Origin: Epiperipatus broadwayi
Taxonomy: Eukaryota; Onychophora; Udeonychophora; Euonychophora; Peripatidae
DNA: 64,000 nucleotides
Assembly: GCA_028023455.1 (NCBI GenBank)
Contig: JAQFVV010006473.1
Location: forward strand, 310,001-374,000
Direction: 5' to 3'
Below the pieces are notes generated by a model. It ran no database searches and had not been told where the DNA came from. It saw only the letters and a program-made list of their open reading frames with translations. Below, piece by piece: positions 11,850 through 23,419 of this stretch. The number at the start of each line of letters is the position of its first letter. Position 1 is the stretch's first letter. Position numbers and translations under genes: made by a program.

Positions 11850-12471
11850 TGATTTGCCTAATATTAGCCAAATATTATGGAAACATTTTAATATATTAAA
11901 TTCCACAGATTATCTAACATCTGTTTTTCCCCATCCACCTAAAATTGTATATTGTAGACATAGGACTCTTAGGGATAGACTTGTAAGGACAGCTTTTGGC
12001 ATTAATTTTGTGTTAGAAAAGGGATGTTTTTCATGTGAGGATAAGAGATGTCTTACATGCAAACATATTATTGTTACAAAAATGGTTCAGGAAGATACTA
12101 TTCAGGGTTTTAAATGGTATATCCCCAATTATGTCAATTGTAAAAGTATTAACTTGGTATATTTAATGGAATGTAATAGATGCTTATGTTGTTACATAGG
12201 TGAGTCAGCAAACAGTCTACATATTAGAATGACCAACCATAGGTTTGATATTTTACATAAAAATGAAGATAGACCAGTTTCTAAACATTTCAATTTATCT
12301 GATCACTCGATTGATGATTTAAGAGTGGTTATATTGGAAGATAATTTTTCTTTCATGAGAGAAAGAAAACAGAAGGAGAGTTTTTTTATTTTTAAATTTA
12401 AGGCATTACATTTTCATGAAATGAATATGAATATAGGTACTATCATATCTTTGAATTACCTGGTTTTCTAG
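11779..12471 (+). pseudogene. PLE linker and GIY-YIG endonuclease
   Basis: 230 codons. The first ~65 residues end the RT (DYLTSVFPHPPKIVYCRHRTL). A zinc-finger-like linker CFSCEDKRCLTCKHI follows at about residues 82-96. The GIY-YIG nuclease core is NLVYLMECNRCLCCYIGES (about 124-142), then Arg and His (RMTNHRFDIL, about 148-157), SKHFNLSDHSIDDLRVVILE, and the Glu in KQKESFFIF. In PLEs this nuclease cuts the target for integration. It is the best-kept part of the element and overlaps the previous frame by 71 bases because of a frameshift. Confidence 0.8.
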
Positions 12472-12921
12472 GATTTTTTAAATTTATTTTCTAAATAATT
12501 ATTTTTTATTTTCTAAATAATTATTTTATAGGTGGACTAGCACGAAGTGGAATAAATATAAAAAAATATATATGTAAAAATATATATATATGTATAAGAT
12601 ATGTATGTATATAGTACAATACATATAGTAGAATATATGTATATACAGTATACAGTTTTTTTTTTGGTGTGTACATATATAATAATATATTTTTATTGTT
12701 TTTTTTTGATATATTTTAATATCTAATAATAATGTATGGTTTTAGTTTTTTAAAATATTTTTTTTGTAAAATAATTTTTTTAGTATTTTTTATACAAAGT
12801 TTTGTAAATATATATTTATACAAAGTTTTTAAAGATTTTTAGCCTATAGGAATTAGTTTTGTTACCTGATACGTAACTGTCTGTAATATTTTAGCACTTG
12901 ATTTCTGTAAATGACCATTTC
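12472..12921 (+). other. PLE 3' untranslated region, very AT-rich
   Basis: This holds only T-rich and TA-rich low-complexity sequence, including a repeated TAATTATTTT motif (12496-12530), between the endonuclease stop and the hammerhead-like motif. Confidence 0.5.
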
Positions 12922-12963
12922 GCTTTCTGATGAAAACCAGTCTGCTGGTTGAAATATTAAAGC
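12922..12963 (+). ncRNA. Hammerhead-ribozyme-like motif at the PLE 3' end
   Basis: Stem I is GCTTT (12922-12926) with AAAGC (12959-12963), 5 bp. The core CTGATGA is at 12927-12933. Stem II is AACCAG (12935-12940) with CTGGTT (12945-12950), 6 bp with a TCTG loop. GAA lies at 12951-12953, and a minimal palindromic stem III ATAT at 12954-12957 is followed by U12958 as the cleavage nucleotide. One extra A (12934) separates core and stem II. Hammerheads with tiny palindromic stem III, thought to act as dimers, are known from PLE terminal repeats, and this one lies where expected. Confidence 0.75.
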
Positions 12964-13019
12964 AGTTTTATAGAGAAGTAATTCTGTGTTTTTATTATGT
13001 TTTTATTTTTCCTTTAGTT

Positions 13020-13794
13020 AGTTCGTATATTTTATATATATATATATAAGTCCAAAAATCAATAGCTTGAAGTAACTGTGCTTCATCAAGAAATGAATCA
13101 GAGACTTAGCTGACTAACCAGCTATAATCATTTGAACAAACTCCTCAGCGCTATAATAAAACTGTTATTGCAGTATATATATATATATATTATTTAAAAA
13201 TATGTATTATTTTTATTCGATATAAAAATCATTTTTTGAATAGCAAAACATTTTATATTGAAAATTAAAATATTTACTCTATTTTTTTTGCAGAAGATTT
13301 TCATTTTCACGATCAAAATTTAAAAATAACTCAATAATTAAAATCTATATAAGTTGTATAAAAAAACAAAATACCTTGCTGTTTCAAAGCTTTTCCCTCC
13401 TCCCCACAAATGGTACAAACAAGCAAATATTTGATATCTTTTGTCTATGAAAATATTTATATCAATATGCATTAATGTAAATTCTTTTACATAAACTTTG
13501 CAAATTTATTTGTATGATATGTAAACAGTTTATGCAAAATAAAAAATTATGTTTATGTAGATTTTGTTAGTTTATAATAATCGAAATTTAACTGTATTTG
13601 TGTTGTATGTTTTACATGTAAAATTTAGATTTTATTGATAAATATTATGATTGTGATCTACATACAGTTTTCCACTGTAGTTGAAAGTTTATAATTTAAA
13701 TAATCTTGCTATATTTATATTCAATATATAGATTGCAGTGAATAGTAGACACACCAACATCTAACACCAGAGTACACCACTAGGATTATAGCCT
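13020..13794. other. AT-rich spacer without genes
   Basis: Two short (TA) runs (13033-13048 and 13174-13190) bracket an unassigned 120 bp segment. The rest is T- and A-rich sequence without a usable frame. Confidence 0.5.
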
Positions 13795-14830
13795 GAGATA
13801 GTGTTCTTGTATAATAAATATGGTGTAGCTAAAATTGTATGGAAATGAGTGGCAGAAGCAGGGTTAACATATGATAATGATGCATTATGTGTTAGTAAAG
13901 AGTATTAGATTACTTATAAAAAGTTCAAAGAGAATTAGGAAGACATGCATTGGATGCAGAAGTGTGGATGGCAAAGGAGGCAATTCAAGGAAAAATGGGA
14001 TGGTCAAGTTTTATATGAGAGATGCAAAAAGCAAAATGAAAATGGTATGTATATTGCAATTTATTGATAATAAAAGAATAGCCAAAATAGTATTTAATTG
14101 GGTTATGGGTAAAGGACAGGCAACAAGATAGGTGAAAAATATAGTATGTTATGCAGAAGATTTAGATAAAGAATTTATGTCAGTATACTTATACAAAAGG
14201 TGGGTTGATTCTATTAGGAGAATTGTTGAGTATTGTAGTATTAAAGAATGGGATTAACAAATAGATGCATTAATAAAGAATAAAAAGTTGGAGAGATAGA
14301 GAGCTAGTATGGAGAGTAAAAAGAGTTAAAATATTTATAGAAGTAAACCAAATATTGGGTGTGAGTTAATTTATGACAATAGCAAAAAAAGTAGTTTACT
14401 GTTTAAGGCTTGAATGGGATCTTTAGCAGCAAGGGAATATACCCATAAGTGGAAAAATATGGGCAATTTAGTCTGCAAGTTGCATAAGGAAGGCATAGAA
14501 AATATTAGGCATCTTTTAATTGAATGTAAATGTCTGAAAGCAAATGAAGTTGTGGAAGAATAAATAAGAACAACGTGATTATACAAAAAGTGGCTTATTG
14601 GTTTTTATGCTGGATTTGGGAAACGATAAAGGGTTTTTAGATATAAAGGTCATGGAGTTGACAAAGATTATGTTGTGGAAATGGGATAGAGCAGGATAAA
14701 GAAGAATATGGGAAACATGGGATGGGGAATGGAAGGGGAAGTCAAACTGTTCTAACATATTTCTTTGGGCATAGTTGCTGAGAGATTCCTGACTGTGTAT
14801 AAGGAGAAATCAATATGAGATTTATCATTT
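13795..14830 (+). pseudogene. CR1/L2-like LINE, 3' fragment of ORF2 (first copy)
   Basis: Similar along its whole first part to 18285-18990. Shared blocks include VLVK near 13895, a tract corresponding to the 'EAIQGEMGWSSF' region of the second copy, and FIDNKRIAKI (near 14063). Further down it reads LCKLHKEGIENIRHLLIEC, which resembles the C-terminal Cys-His region of such LINEs. Numerous stops. 5'-truncated, as is usual for LINE insertions. It ends just before a longer copy of the same family starts, so the two lie head to tail. Confidence 0.65.
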
Positions 14831-15048
14831 GAATTGCTTAAATAAGACTAAGAAGTATGTAACAGCTTTATGGTTATGGAGACAGTGCATAAACAGGATA
14901 AAAGAGGTGGAAAATGGGCTTTTAAATGTAGATAGTGTATAGAGAAAATGAGGAGAAATGAAACAAAATGTAATAGAGGAAGACAGATTAAAGTATGTTT
15001 TTAGTGGGGTGACAGGATATATGAATAAAAAAATGTAGTGCAAAAGAG

Positions 15049-15717
15049 ATGGTTAGCCAAAGAATAAGTAAGATAGAGGAAAAGGTAAAGGATGTTGAAG
15101 CAAAATTAAAACTATTAGAGATTAAGTTTGAGCAGATAAATAAATTATTGAATAAAAATGATAAGAAAGAAGTAGATAATGAAATCCAGAAGATGGAAGA
15201 GAATTTTATACGTGAAATAGGAAAAGAAACTATAAGATATTATTGATGGGAGATTCACTAATTAGAGAGTGTGGGGATGTAATTGCAAGGGAAAATAGAA
15301 ACAGGTTTGTAAAAATATGTTTGCCTGGAGCTAAAATTAGGGATGTTACAGATAAAGTAAAGAGGGAGTAGAGATGTGTATGTCATGGTAGGGACAAATA
15401 ATTTGTCAGAGCCATTGGAAAAAATAATGGATGAATATATAGAATTGATTAATAATATGAGTAAGATTAAAGAAAGAGTAGAAATAGTTGGATTATTACC
15501 AAGATTTGACAATAGATATATATTAGATAGGGCATGTTTTATAAATAAGAGATTAAAAAAGTTGTGTGAGAGAAATGATGTTACATTCAGAGATGTTGTA
15601 GGATTTTTTATTAGTAAGAGGAAGTTTTATAATAAAGATGAATTGCACTTAGCAAAACAAGGAATTGAAGTTTTAGGAAGTTTAATTTATAAAGAATATA
15701 ATTTGGAAACTTTGTAA
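15049..15717 (+). pseudogene. CR1/L2-like LINE ORF1: coiled coil plus SGNH esterase
   Basis: The first part (15049-15246) is a Lys/Glu-rich heptad-like coiled coil (KIEEKVKDVEAKLKLLE). One base out of frame, LLMGDSLIRECGDVIA follows at about 15240-15287, with the GDS nucleophile block of SGNH/GDSL hydrolases. The frame 15376-15717 reads VMVGTNNLSEP (block III, GTNN) and, near the end, KDELHLAKQG (the Asp-x-x-His block V). An esterase-bearing ORF1 is typical of CR1 and L2 clade LINEs; its role in transposition is not settled. Lesions are a frameshift near 15240 and a TAG near 15369. The catalytic Ser, Asp and His can all still be read. Confidence 0.7.
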
Positions 15718-15954
15718 GGGAGGGTGGGGTTTTAAATTGCAGTGTTATCAGAAAGAAGAAGAATGGATGGGATATAATGGGATATAAAAAATAAACAAAG
15801 GTAGCTGGATTTAGATATAAATGTTGATGTGGAAAGAGAATAGTTCTGTAAAATTAATGGTAAGCAAGTTACTTATAAATGTAATGGAGAAGAAAGAATA
15901 AAAAAATTAATAAAAGAGCAGTAAGAAAAGAAGAAATTATTAAAATAAGATATT

Positions 15955-16600
15955 TGAAAGATCTTTGAGTATGCAAGGTCATAAGAAATCAGAAAAGTGG
16001 CTGGAATTAAACAAATCAGTTAAAAACGAAGAGCTTGAGGTACTAGCAGTAATGGAAACACAGTGGAAGACTTAGAATGGCAGGCTATAAGTAGAAAAGA
16101 AATAGAAAAAAGGAATGATGATATAAAAATTATGTCAAAAATATTTAAATACTGTTGATTGTCAGGAACATTTGTGGTTTTGAAATTAAGAAGACAAAAA
16201 TGGATGGTGGCTATAGTGTACATAGCCACTGGAGATAGTCAAACTATAATGGAGAGGAACATTAGTATACAGAAGTACCTAATTAAAAATATACAGAGTT
16301 TCCAAAAAATGAGGAAGAAAATAATGGTTATAGGGGATATCAATGGGCATATTGTAGAGAATTATGATGTAAATAACAAGAATGGACAGTTTTTGAAGAA
16401 TTTTTGTCAGAGAGTGAATTTGAACATTGTAAATCTATCATATATTTATGAGGGACAATACACTTGGTCTAGAAACAATATATTTCACACAATAGATTAT
16501 GTACTAGTAGAGAAAGAAGGAAGGAATAAAGTATGGAAATTAAAATGTTTGATAATAAAAAGAGAGTATGCAATAATGATCATAATTTCTTTATAATATA
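15955..16600 (+). pseudogene. CR1/L2-like LINE ORF2: endonuclease domain
   Basis: The frame 16159-16596 holds most of an APE-type endonuclease: WMVAIVYIATG, KIMVIGDINGHIVENYD (the usual GDFN block with Phe to Ile), NGQFLKNFCQRVNLNIVN, GQYTWSRNNIFHTIDYVLVE. The N-terminal blocks before 16159 are in other frames, with stops (EVLAVMETQWKT near 16035). The final SDH block is not clear. Placed as ORF2 because it follows the esterase ORF1 by about 250 bases. Confidence 0.65.
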
Positions 16601-17070
16601 AATGATTAGTAATGGGATGGAAAATAATAATAAAAGTAGAAAAAGATAGTGAAAGATGTGGATGAAGAATGAATGATAAAAATAAGTTTGAAAAATATAA
16701 GATAAAAGTAGAAAATATAATGGAAGAGTTTGTTGGGGATGGATATAAAGACTGGTGAGATGAAATAAAAAAAGTGGCAAATAGAGTTTTAGGAGAGACT
16801 ATTCAGAAGAATAAAAGTAATAGAAAAGTGAAAATTACTGAAAGTGTAAAAGAAAGAAAAAAGAGCATGCAGAGAATATACATGTGCTATTAAAACAAAA
16901 AAAGAGGAAAAGATGTTAATATTAAATGGAAAAATATAAAAAAAAAAAGTTCACTAAAATAGATAATTATAAATAGAGAATGAAATTAAATAGTAAATTA
17001 TTGGAGGATATTAATGAAAGTAAAAGAGATGGGAGTAAAAAAAAATTGGGAATATATTTAAAAAAGGAAT

Positions 17071-17074
<4 letters not shown>

Positions 17075-17144
<70 letters not shown>
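17075..17144. repeat. (GA)35 microsatellite inside the LINE ORF2
   Basis: Seventy bases of pure GA repeat lie between the endonuclease and RT parts of the decayed LINE. They give Arg-Glu repeats on one strand and Leu-Ser repeats on the other. These are not real proteins. Confidence 0.95.
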
Positions 17145-17148
<4 letters not shown>

Positions 17149-17218
17149 GCATTACTAAATGATGAGGAAAAAGTATAGCTCTAGTGAAGGATGAGAGACA
17201 ATCTTAAATAAATATGTA

Positions 17219-18170
17219 ATGGATATGGAAATAATGTTAGATGTGAAGGATAGCATGATCACAAACATAAATGCATATAGTAATGGAAATTATAGATTTA
17301 TAGAAAATAAATTAAATGAGACAGAGAAGAAATCAAAAAGTGAAAAGGAATGGGCAGTAGAGATGTTGATGAATATAGGAAATAGGACAAAATTAAACAT
17401 ATCATGTTTTAATAAGATGGCACAGAAAAGATAATTTCCAGATAATTGGATAATAAAATAGTAAGGCTATTATTTAAAAGAAAAGATAAAGATCATAGAA
17501 AATTATTATTTAAAAGAAAGAATGAAGATAATAGAAAGTTAAATAATTATAGATTGATAGCAGTAATGTCAGTGTTCTAAAGAGTTTTTGCATATGTGTG
17601 ACTGAAGAGTGGCAAAATGGATGGAAGAAAATAATGTAGTGAAAAAAATGTATAGGTGTATAGGAGATAGTTTATATGTAGTCCCACAATTTATAGATAT
17701 GAGTAGGAATACTGACAGTTATATATGGTCTTCATAGATATAGTTAAGCCATATAAATTTGGGAATAAATGGAGCATGAGTGGATCTATTAAGAAACTGT
17801 ACGGAAATAATTACTATATGCATCAATTAGGAAATATAAAATCAGTTAAGAGCTAAAATCAGGGTGGACTAAAACAAGGATGCCCTAACAGAAATGGGAA
17901 AAACAATAGAAAAATAAAAAAGAAGTGTAGAGTAATATATGGCAAGAGAATATAATTAGCAGGTCTTTTATTTGCTGATGATATGTTCTTGTACATGAAA
18001 AGAAGGGAAGATATGGAAGTTATGCTGAAGACATGCACAAGGATGGGTAAAGAGATGGAGTTTAAATTTAGTGAAGTAAAATCAAAAGTAATGATGATAA
18101 ATACTGGGGAAAGAGAAGAAAAAATTATTATTGGGGAACATAGAGTTAAATGTGGTGAATTGGTATAACT
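17219..18170 (+). pseudogene. CR1/L2-like LINE ORF2: reverse transcriptase
   Basis: Readable RT blocks in shifting frames are CFNKMAQ with FPDNWIIK (about 17405-17460), NNYRLIAVMSVF (near 17545-17580), QGGLKQGCP (near 17862-17888) and LLFADDMFLYMKRREDM (17965-18015; the catalytic FADD is at 17971-17982). KSKVMMIN follows. A 30-base segment around 17480-17540 is duplicated (LLFKRK occurs twice). Heavily broken, so an old copy. Confidence 0.7.
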
Positions 18171-18284
18171 ATTTGAAAAATGTCTTAAGTAATCAGAGAA
18201 ATTGCTGGGAGGAATGGAAGGAAAAAATGATAAATGAAGCAAGGAAAAGAAAAGAACTGATAAAGAAATTAACAGTGTTTTTAT

Positions 18285-19000
18285 ATAAAAATATGATGTA
18301 GCAAGAATTGTATGGAAGGAAGTGGCAATAGCAGGAATAACTTATGGTAATAAGCATTATGTGTTAGTAAAGGGGTGTTAGATTACTTAGAAAAAGTACA
18401 AAGAGAAGTAAGAAGATATGCATTAGATGCAGATCTGTGGATGGTTAAGGAGGCAATTCAAGGAGAAATGGGATGGTCAAGTTTTTATTTGAGAGATGCA
18501 AAAAGAAAAATGAAACTGGTTGATAGATTACAATTTATTGATAATAAAAGAATAGCCAAAATAATACTTAATTGGGTTATAAGTAAAGGAAAGACAACAA
18601 GATGGGTGAGGAATGTAGTATGGTATGCAGAAGATTTGAATAAGAAGTACATCAGTATACTTATACAAATTGTGGGATTATTGTGTTAGGAGAATTGTTG
18701 AGTGTTATAATGGCAAGGAATGGAATAGAAGAATAGATGCATTAATAAAACAGGGAGTTGGAGAGATAGAGAACTAGTATGGAGAGTAAAATGAGTTAAA
18801 TATATATAGAAGTAAACAGAATATTGAATATGAATTAATTTATGACAATAACTGGGAAAGTAGTTTCTGTTTAAGGCTCAAACAGGATCATTAGCAACAT
18901 GGAAATATACACATAAGTGGAGAAATGTCAGTGATTTACTCTGTAAGTTATGTAAGGAAGATACAGAAAATATTAGGCACTTGTTAATTGTGTGTTCTCA
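18285..19000 (+). pseudogene. CR1/L2-like LINE ORF2: C-terminal part (second copy)
   Basis: The frame 18375-18689 reads YLEKVQREVRRYALDADLW, then EAIQGEMGWSSFYLRDAK and FIDNKRIAKIILNWV, the block that follows the RT thumb in CR1-like elements. Downstream it reads LCKLCKEDTENIRHLLIVC in a broken frame. The homology to 13795-14540 ends near 18990, where a different element (a PLE scrap) begins, so this copy lost its 3' end. Confidence 0.65.
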
Positions 19001-19029
19001 ATAAATTCTACAAGAAGATTAGAACCATA

Positions 19030-19480
19030 CCTACACCAACTGACACCAAGCTCTGAGTATCAATTCCCTATATCCCCAAAGTCTCCCAAAGTATAAATAC
19101 AATTTGCACTGACTCATATAGCATCACCTTCAAACCCCATCCACTGTAAATTGGTTGATTAATAATTCTAAAAGTAAACTCCCCTCTGAGAAAACTAACC
19201 ATACTGTTTGCAAGATTTCTTGCAACCAAACTAATTGCAAAAATGTTTACTTCAGAAAAACTTGTGTCAGCCTTGCAATAAGTTATCTCAACACCAATAC
19301 CTCTACAGTAGGGCTAAAATAATCCAGACCACAAATCCATATTTATATAGCACAAAATGAAACTTAGCAATGAATCTACATCAGCTAGCACTGTATGTAT
19401 AGAAAAGAATGATTCTAATGACAAGATTAAGGAGGCTTAGCATATCACCAACTATGTAAACTCTATAAATAAAAAATAAT
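19030..19480 (+). pseudogene. PLE endonuclease remnant
   Basis: One frame reads VSIPYIPKVSQSI then SITFKP, and after a frameshift KSKLPSEKTNHTVCKISC, NCKNVYFRKTCVSLA. This is the PLE pattern 'iPYi.gvs..I ... vY.I.C..C...YiG.T...L', the region from the end of the RT to the GIY-YIG core, with YIG changed to YFR. It abuts the truncated CR1-like LINE. Highly decayed; a distant family match judged by eye. Confidence 0.5.
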
Positions 19481-22400
19481 CCGGTTTCTTCCTCTCTAAA
19501 AAATGAGCTTTGCAACTTATTTGTATACAATTTACATAAAATATACATAATATCTTTTACTTACAATCCTCTCATCCATTAGTCATTTTTTTGAATATAA
19601 TATTAAGATATCGAAAGCTGCTTAATATACTATAATATAATTTATTATTGTTAAGCTTTTCTTACACAGCGTTTGTTTCAAAGCACTTTTATAGGAAAAT
19701 AAAATAGTAATATAGAATTTAAAAGACTTAAATAATGAATGATGCATTATTTGAACAATTTATTAAAAAGATTTAAATAATAATCTATAATCTAAATAAA
19801 AAATATAATGAAAATGAAGGGTAATATTAGATATATTCTTTACAAATTGGTACCCCAACATTATTATCGGATCAATCAATATTAATTTATGTATTGGTAA
19901 TATCACAATCAAGAATTAATTATACTCACATTTGTAAATAAGTATATATGAGCACACTTTATTTAAATTGTTTTTGTTTTTGCAAATAGTGATTAATGAA
20001 TGAGAATATTTTTTTTATTTGTTTTATTTGTCATAAATGGCATATATTATTTTAAAGCCTGTCCTGTATTAAAGTGTGTGATAGTTTTCTTAAGTACTGT
20101 ATATACGGTTTTCAGAGATTTAAGCAATGATGCTGAATATAGTTCATGAAAAGACTTAAGAAGTTATTGATGCATATATACAGAAATAGGTTTTAAGAAT
20201 AATGATACTTTGTTATACCTAATATCATTTTTCAAAAGAGATAACCATTTGCTTATATGTTTATTTGTGAGCCTAACTGGCAGAAAAGTATTCTCCCCAA
20301 ATATAGTAAACATCCTTATGAATCGAATAAATATATGCAAAAAAGAGCTTTTGTAGTTAAAGAATAACAATGATTAAAAATATAACCTATAAAAATAAAT
20401 ATCTGGTAGATCTGAAGAATTTGTAGCAGATAAAAATGAAATATATTTGGGTCCCTAATGAGAAAATGTTTTGTTCTAAAAATTTAGTATAGTATGAATA
20501 GTATATTTATTTTCACATGTATTAAATGAAGTCAGGAAGTGGGCATCATATATCTGATTGGGTCACATTGATAAACATATATGGAAAATTAATCTTTAGA
20601 AATTTTCTGCTGGTGTGTTAATGTACATTTTTATTAATTTTTTGTTTATATTTAACTTTATTTTGTAATGTCACATATGGATTAAAGTATAAAATTGATT
20701 ATTTTAAAATTATAATCTGGATACATGAGAAAATGAAAGAACTAGTAAATACATGTTAGAAATCTGTCTTACATACATATAATGAGTCCAACAATTACTG
20801 AACTAAATATCATGCAATATTGCTTTTTAAAATAAGGATAAACCTTTTATAATTTATAAAATTTTCTACATGAAATAATAAAATTAGTTACTTGTATATA
20901 TATGTTAAGTTCTTTATTCAAACTTAGTAACTAGGCATTAGAATACTATGACCAAGTAATAACAATCGATGATTGCTGATATTTTGATATTACTTAATAT
21001 CTCTGAGTACAAACTATTTTTGAAGATCAATATTTAAAACTGTATTTTAAATTTTAATAGCTTTTTAAATTATTAAAATTCATTGTTTAGTTGATTTGAA
21101 ATATATTATGATATTGTTTTCATTCTACTAAAATAAAAAAAAGTGCTACATGGTAAATTACAATTGAGCAAAAGTAGTGAAACCATAAACAGTTGAGATT
21201 ATCATTTAAAAGCACATAAATAACAGAAAAAGCAAATTCATAAATCAAAAAAGTAATTACAGACAAAAAGATATAATAGATAGTAAATATTAACAATAAT
21301 ATTCATAGGATCTGTGAGGGGGATTATGTGATGTTTAATTTTTGAGCTCATAATTTTATTATTGTGCCTAAATTGTATGGAACATTCTTGTGTGGGCCAA
21401 TCTATAATCTAAAACTACATGCATAAGCAAAGATTAAATACCGCTATTGGATTTAGTACATCATTTTCCAATCATATTATTATTAAAAATATAGGGAATT
21501 TGAATTTAGACTTTCAAGCACCCTTCAACTATCCACACTATCTCATACCATTAATACACATGACCATACAAATGTAGAAAAGATAAATAATCACCACTAT
21601 ACATACTTTGTGCGAAACCAGCACTCATCAGTTGGTCCAAATTATCATCTACCACACACACATATAATCAGTGCTCAATTTATATTAATATAGCAAATCT
21701 TCATACTTTAATGCACATGTTTCAATCTACTCCAACCTCCAACTCTTCAGCCATCCATACCTTAAAAATCTGATGATGGAAAGTCCAAATCCCATGCAAC
21801 CAATATTATTGCCATGCCCATGTTGACCTCAAGTCACTCTGACCCTTCATATATAGGACCTTATCCATTTAAAGTGATTTAGTAAACTGTTCTTTATTTT
21901 TTAAATTATCAAATCATAAATTGCCTTTATTTGACAAATTTATGTCCGCCTGTAAAAAACGAAAAGAAACAATCTATTTTTTTTTTTTTAGTTAAAAGCA
22001 CTATCTTTAATTTCATTAAAAATAAAATTAATGAGTTGCTAAATGTTTGGTCAGTGGATGATGGGTTGGAGATAAATGATAATTAGAGTTAGCCTTGAAA
22101 TAAATATAAAACGGATTGCTCAGAGTATGCAATCAATTTTTTTTATTGTAAGCATTATTAGAACTCTATCACTTTCAAAATTTTAATTCTACTAGAAGAG
22201 AGGAATAGCAAATGTTTAACTATAAAATAGGTTTTTTTTATAATAAAGTCTTAATATATATATATATTTAGGCAAAAAAATTATTAGAACGTAAGTTTCT
22301 GCAAATCTTATTTTTGTTTACTATTAATTGTAGAGTTTTCATTAAGCAACGAATAATTTTTTAAAATTATATTTTGGTAAGTTGCTGACTTAAAAAAAAC

Positions 22401-22960
22401 AATGTTAATAATTATTCAAAAATCGTTTAACATATCTTAAAATATTCATTCTGGAAGTGAATAGGATAGAATTTAATAATATAGTGGAATAGTTATTTAC
22501 AATATTTTGCTTTTCTTATTATTATTTATAAGAATTTTATAAAAGTTTAACGTTCTGCAAGCGTTTAGTGCAGAGGAAAAAATATAAGTAATTTTAAATT
22601 ATTATGTAAAAAGAGGAAAAATTAGTATTGGGAAAAAATAAAGTAATAAGTATAAAAACATAGACAAGAAATTTTAAATTCACAAAGAATTTAATAAAAA
22701 AAGGTACAAAAACCTTCCTAAAAACTGAAAAATAAAAAAGAAAGAGAACTTGATGGTTGAGTAGACTCTCCAGATACTTAAAAAAAAAGATTGTTGTTGC
22801 TATTTAAAAATAAAAACCATAAAAATCGAATTAACTATGATCCGTTGTGATAACTTTAGTGAATTGTAAAATATTTATTTATAATGTGGCTGAAAATCTA
22901 ACTAAATGAGTAGACAGAAATAAAAAATGCACCCCTCCCCAAGATAAACATTTATCCAAC

Positions 22961-22995
<35 letters not shown>

Positions 22996-23180
22996 CTTAA
23001 AACAGAGTGACTAGAAATACATTTTGTTAATTATGTAAACTGACAGAGGGAACATTAGTCATCTGATTAGATAATTATATAAAAATAACTTGTTCTTATG
23101 ATAAGGAAATTCGGAATTGTTAGTATTAATAGTAATGTAGAATTATGACAAAAATTCCTATATCTTAATTGTTACTTTTA
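19480..23180. other. Gene-free AT-rich stretch
   Basis: I see no coding potential. A (TA)n run lies at 22963-22992. The segment 21530-21850 is richer in C and carries, on the minus strand, a degenerate hammerhead-like core (21605-21635). Otherwise nothing recognisable. Confidence 0.5.
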
Positions 23181-23189
23181 TTATAAGTG

Positions 23190-23400
23190 AAAGAAATAGA
23201 ATTGACAGCATAAAATTGGAAAGTGATATTGAAATATCTTCAATGGAAAAGGAGTTACACATTATATGGACGCATTATTTTGCTGATGATATATTATTGT
23301 ATGAAGAAAATAAGAGATACATAAAAATACTTTGAGATTTGTTATCAGATAAATAAATTGATGTGGATTAAGTTCATTAAAGATATAACAGAATGTAATA
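23190..23400 (+). pseudogene. Scrap of a LINE reverse transcriptase (FADD motif)
   Basis: One frame reads THYFADDILLYEENKRYIKIL (23270-23330; FADD at about 23279-23290), the motif C block of non-LTR RTs, like LLFADDMFLYMKRRED at 17965. Stops follow at once. Only the palm core is recognisable. Confidence 0.45.
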
Positions 23401-23419
23401 ATAATAAATGGCAAATATC

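Larger units (their letters stand above)
9540..12965 (+). mobile_element. Penelope-like element (PLE) with hammerhead at 3' end
   Basis: Penelope-like N-terminal region, reverse transcriptase, a cysteine-rich linker and a GIY-YIG endonuclease follow in this order on the plus strand, with a hammerhead-like motif in the 3' region. The coding part is broken by several frameshifts and stops, and the block with the catalytic RT aspartates is missing. It begins about 140 bases after the RTE LINE ends. The exact 5' end is uncertain. Confidence 0.8.

Noticed and set aside
13100-13160. Minus-strand CTGAGGA with a hairpin, possible hammerhead
   Set aside because: Stem II can form, but GAAA reads GATT and stem I does not pair.
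16967-17162. Leu-Ser and Arg-Glu repeat ORFs
   Set aside because: Translations of the (GA)n microsatellite.
20410-20450. CTGAAGA ... GAAATAT hammerhead-like string
   Set aside because: Stem II is a weak A/T helix with an 11-base loop, and stem I cannot pair with a proper cleavage site.
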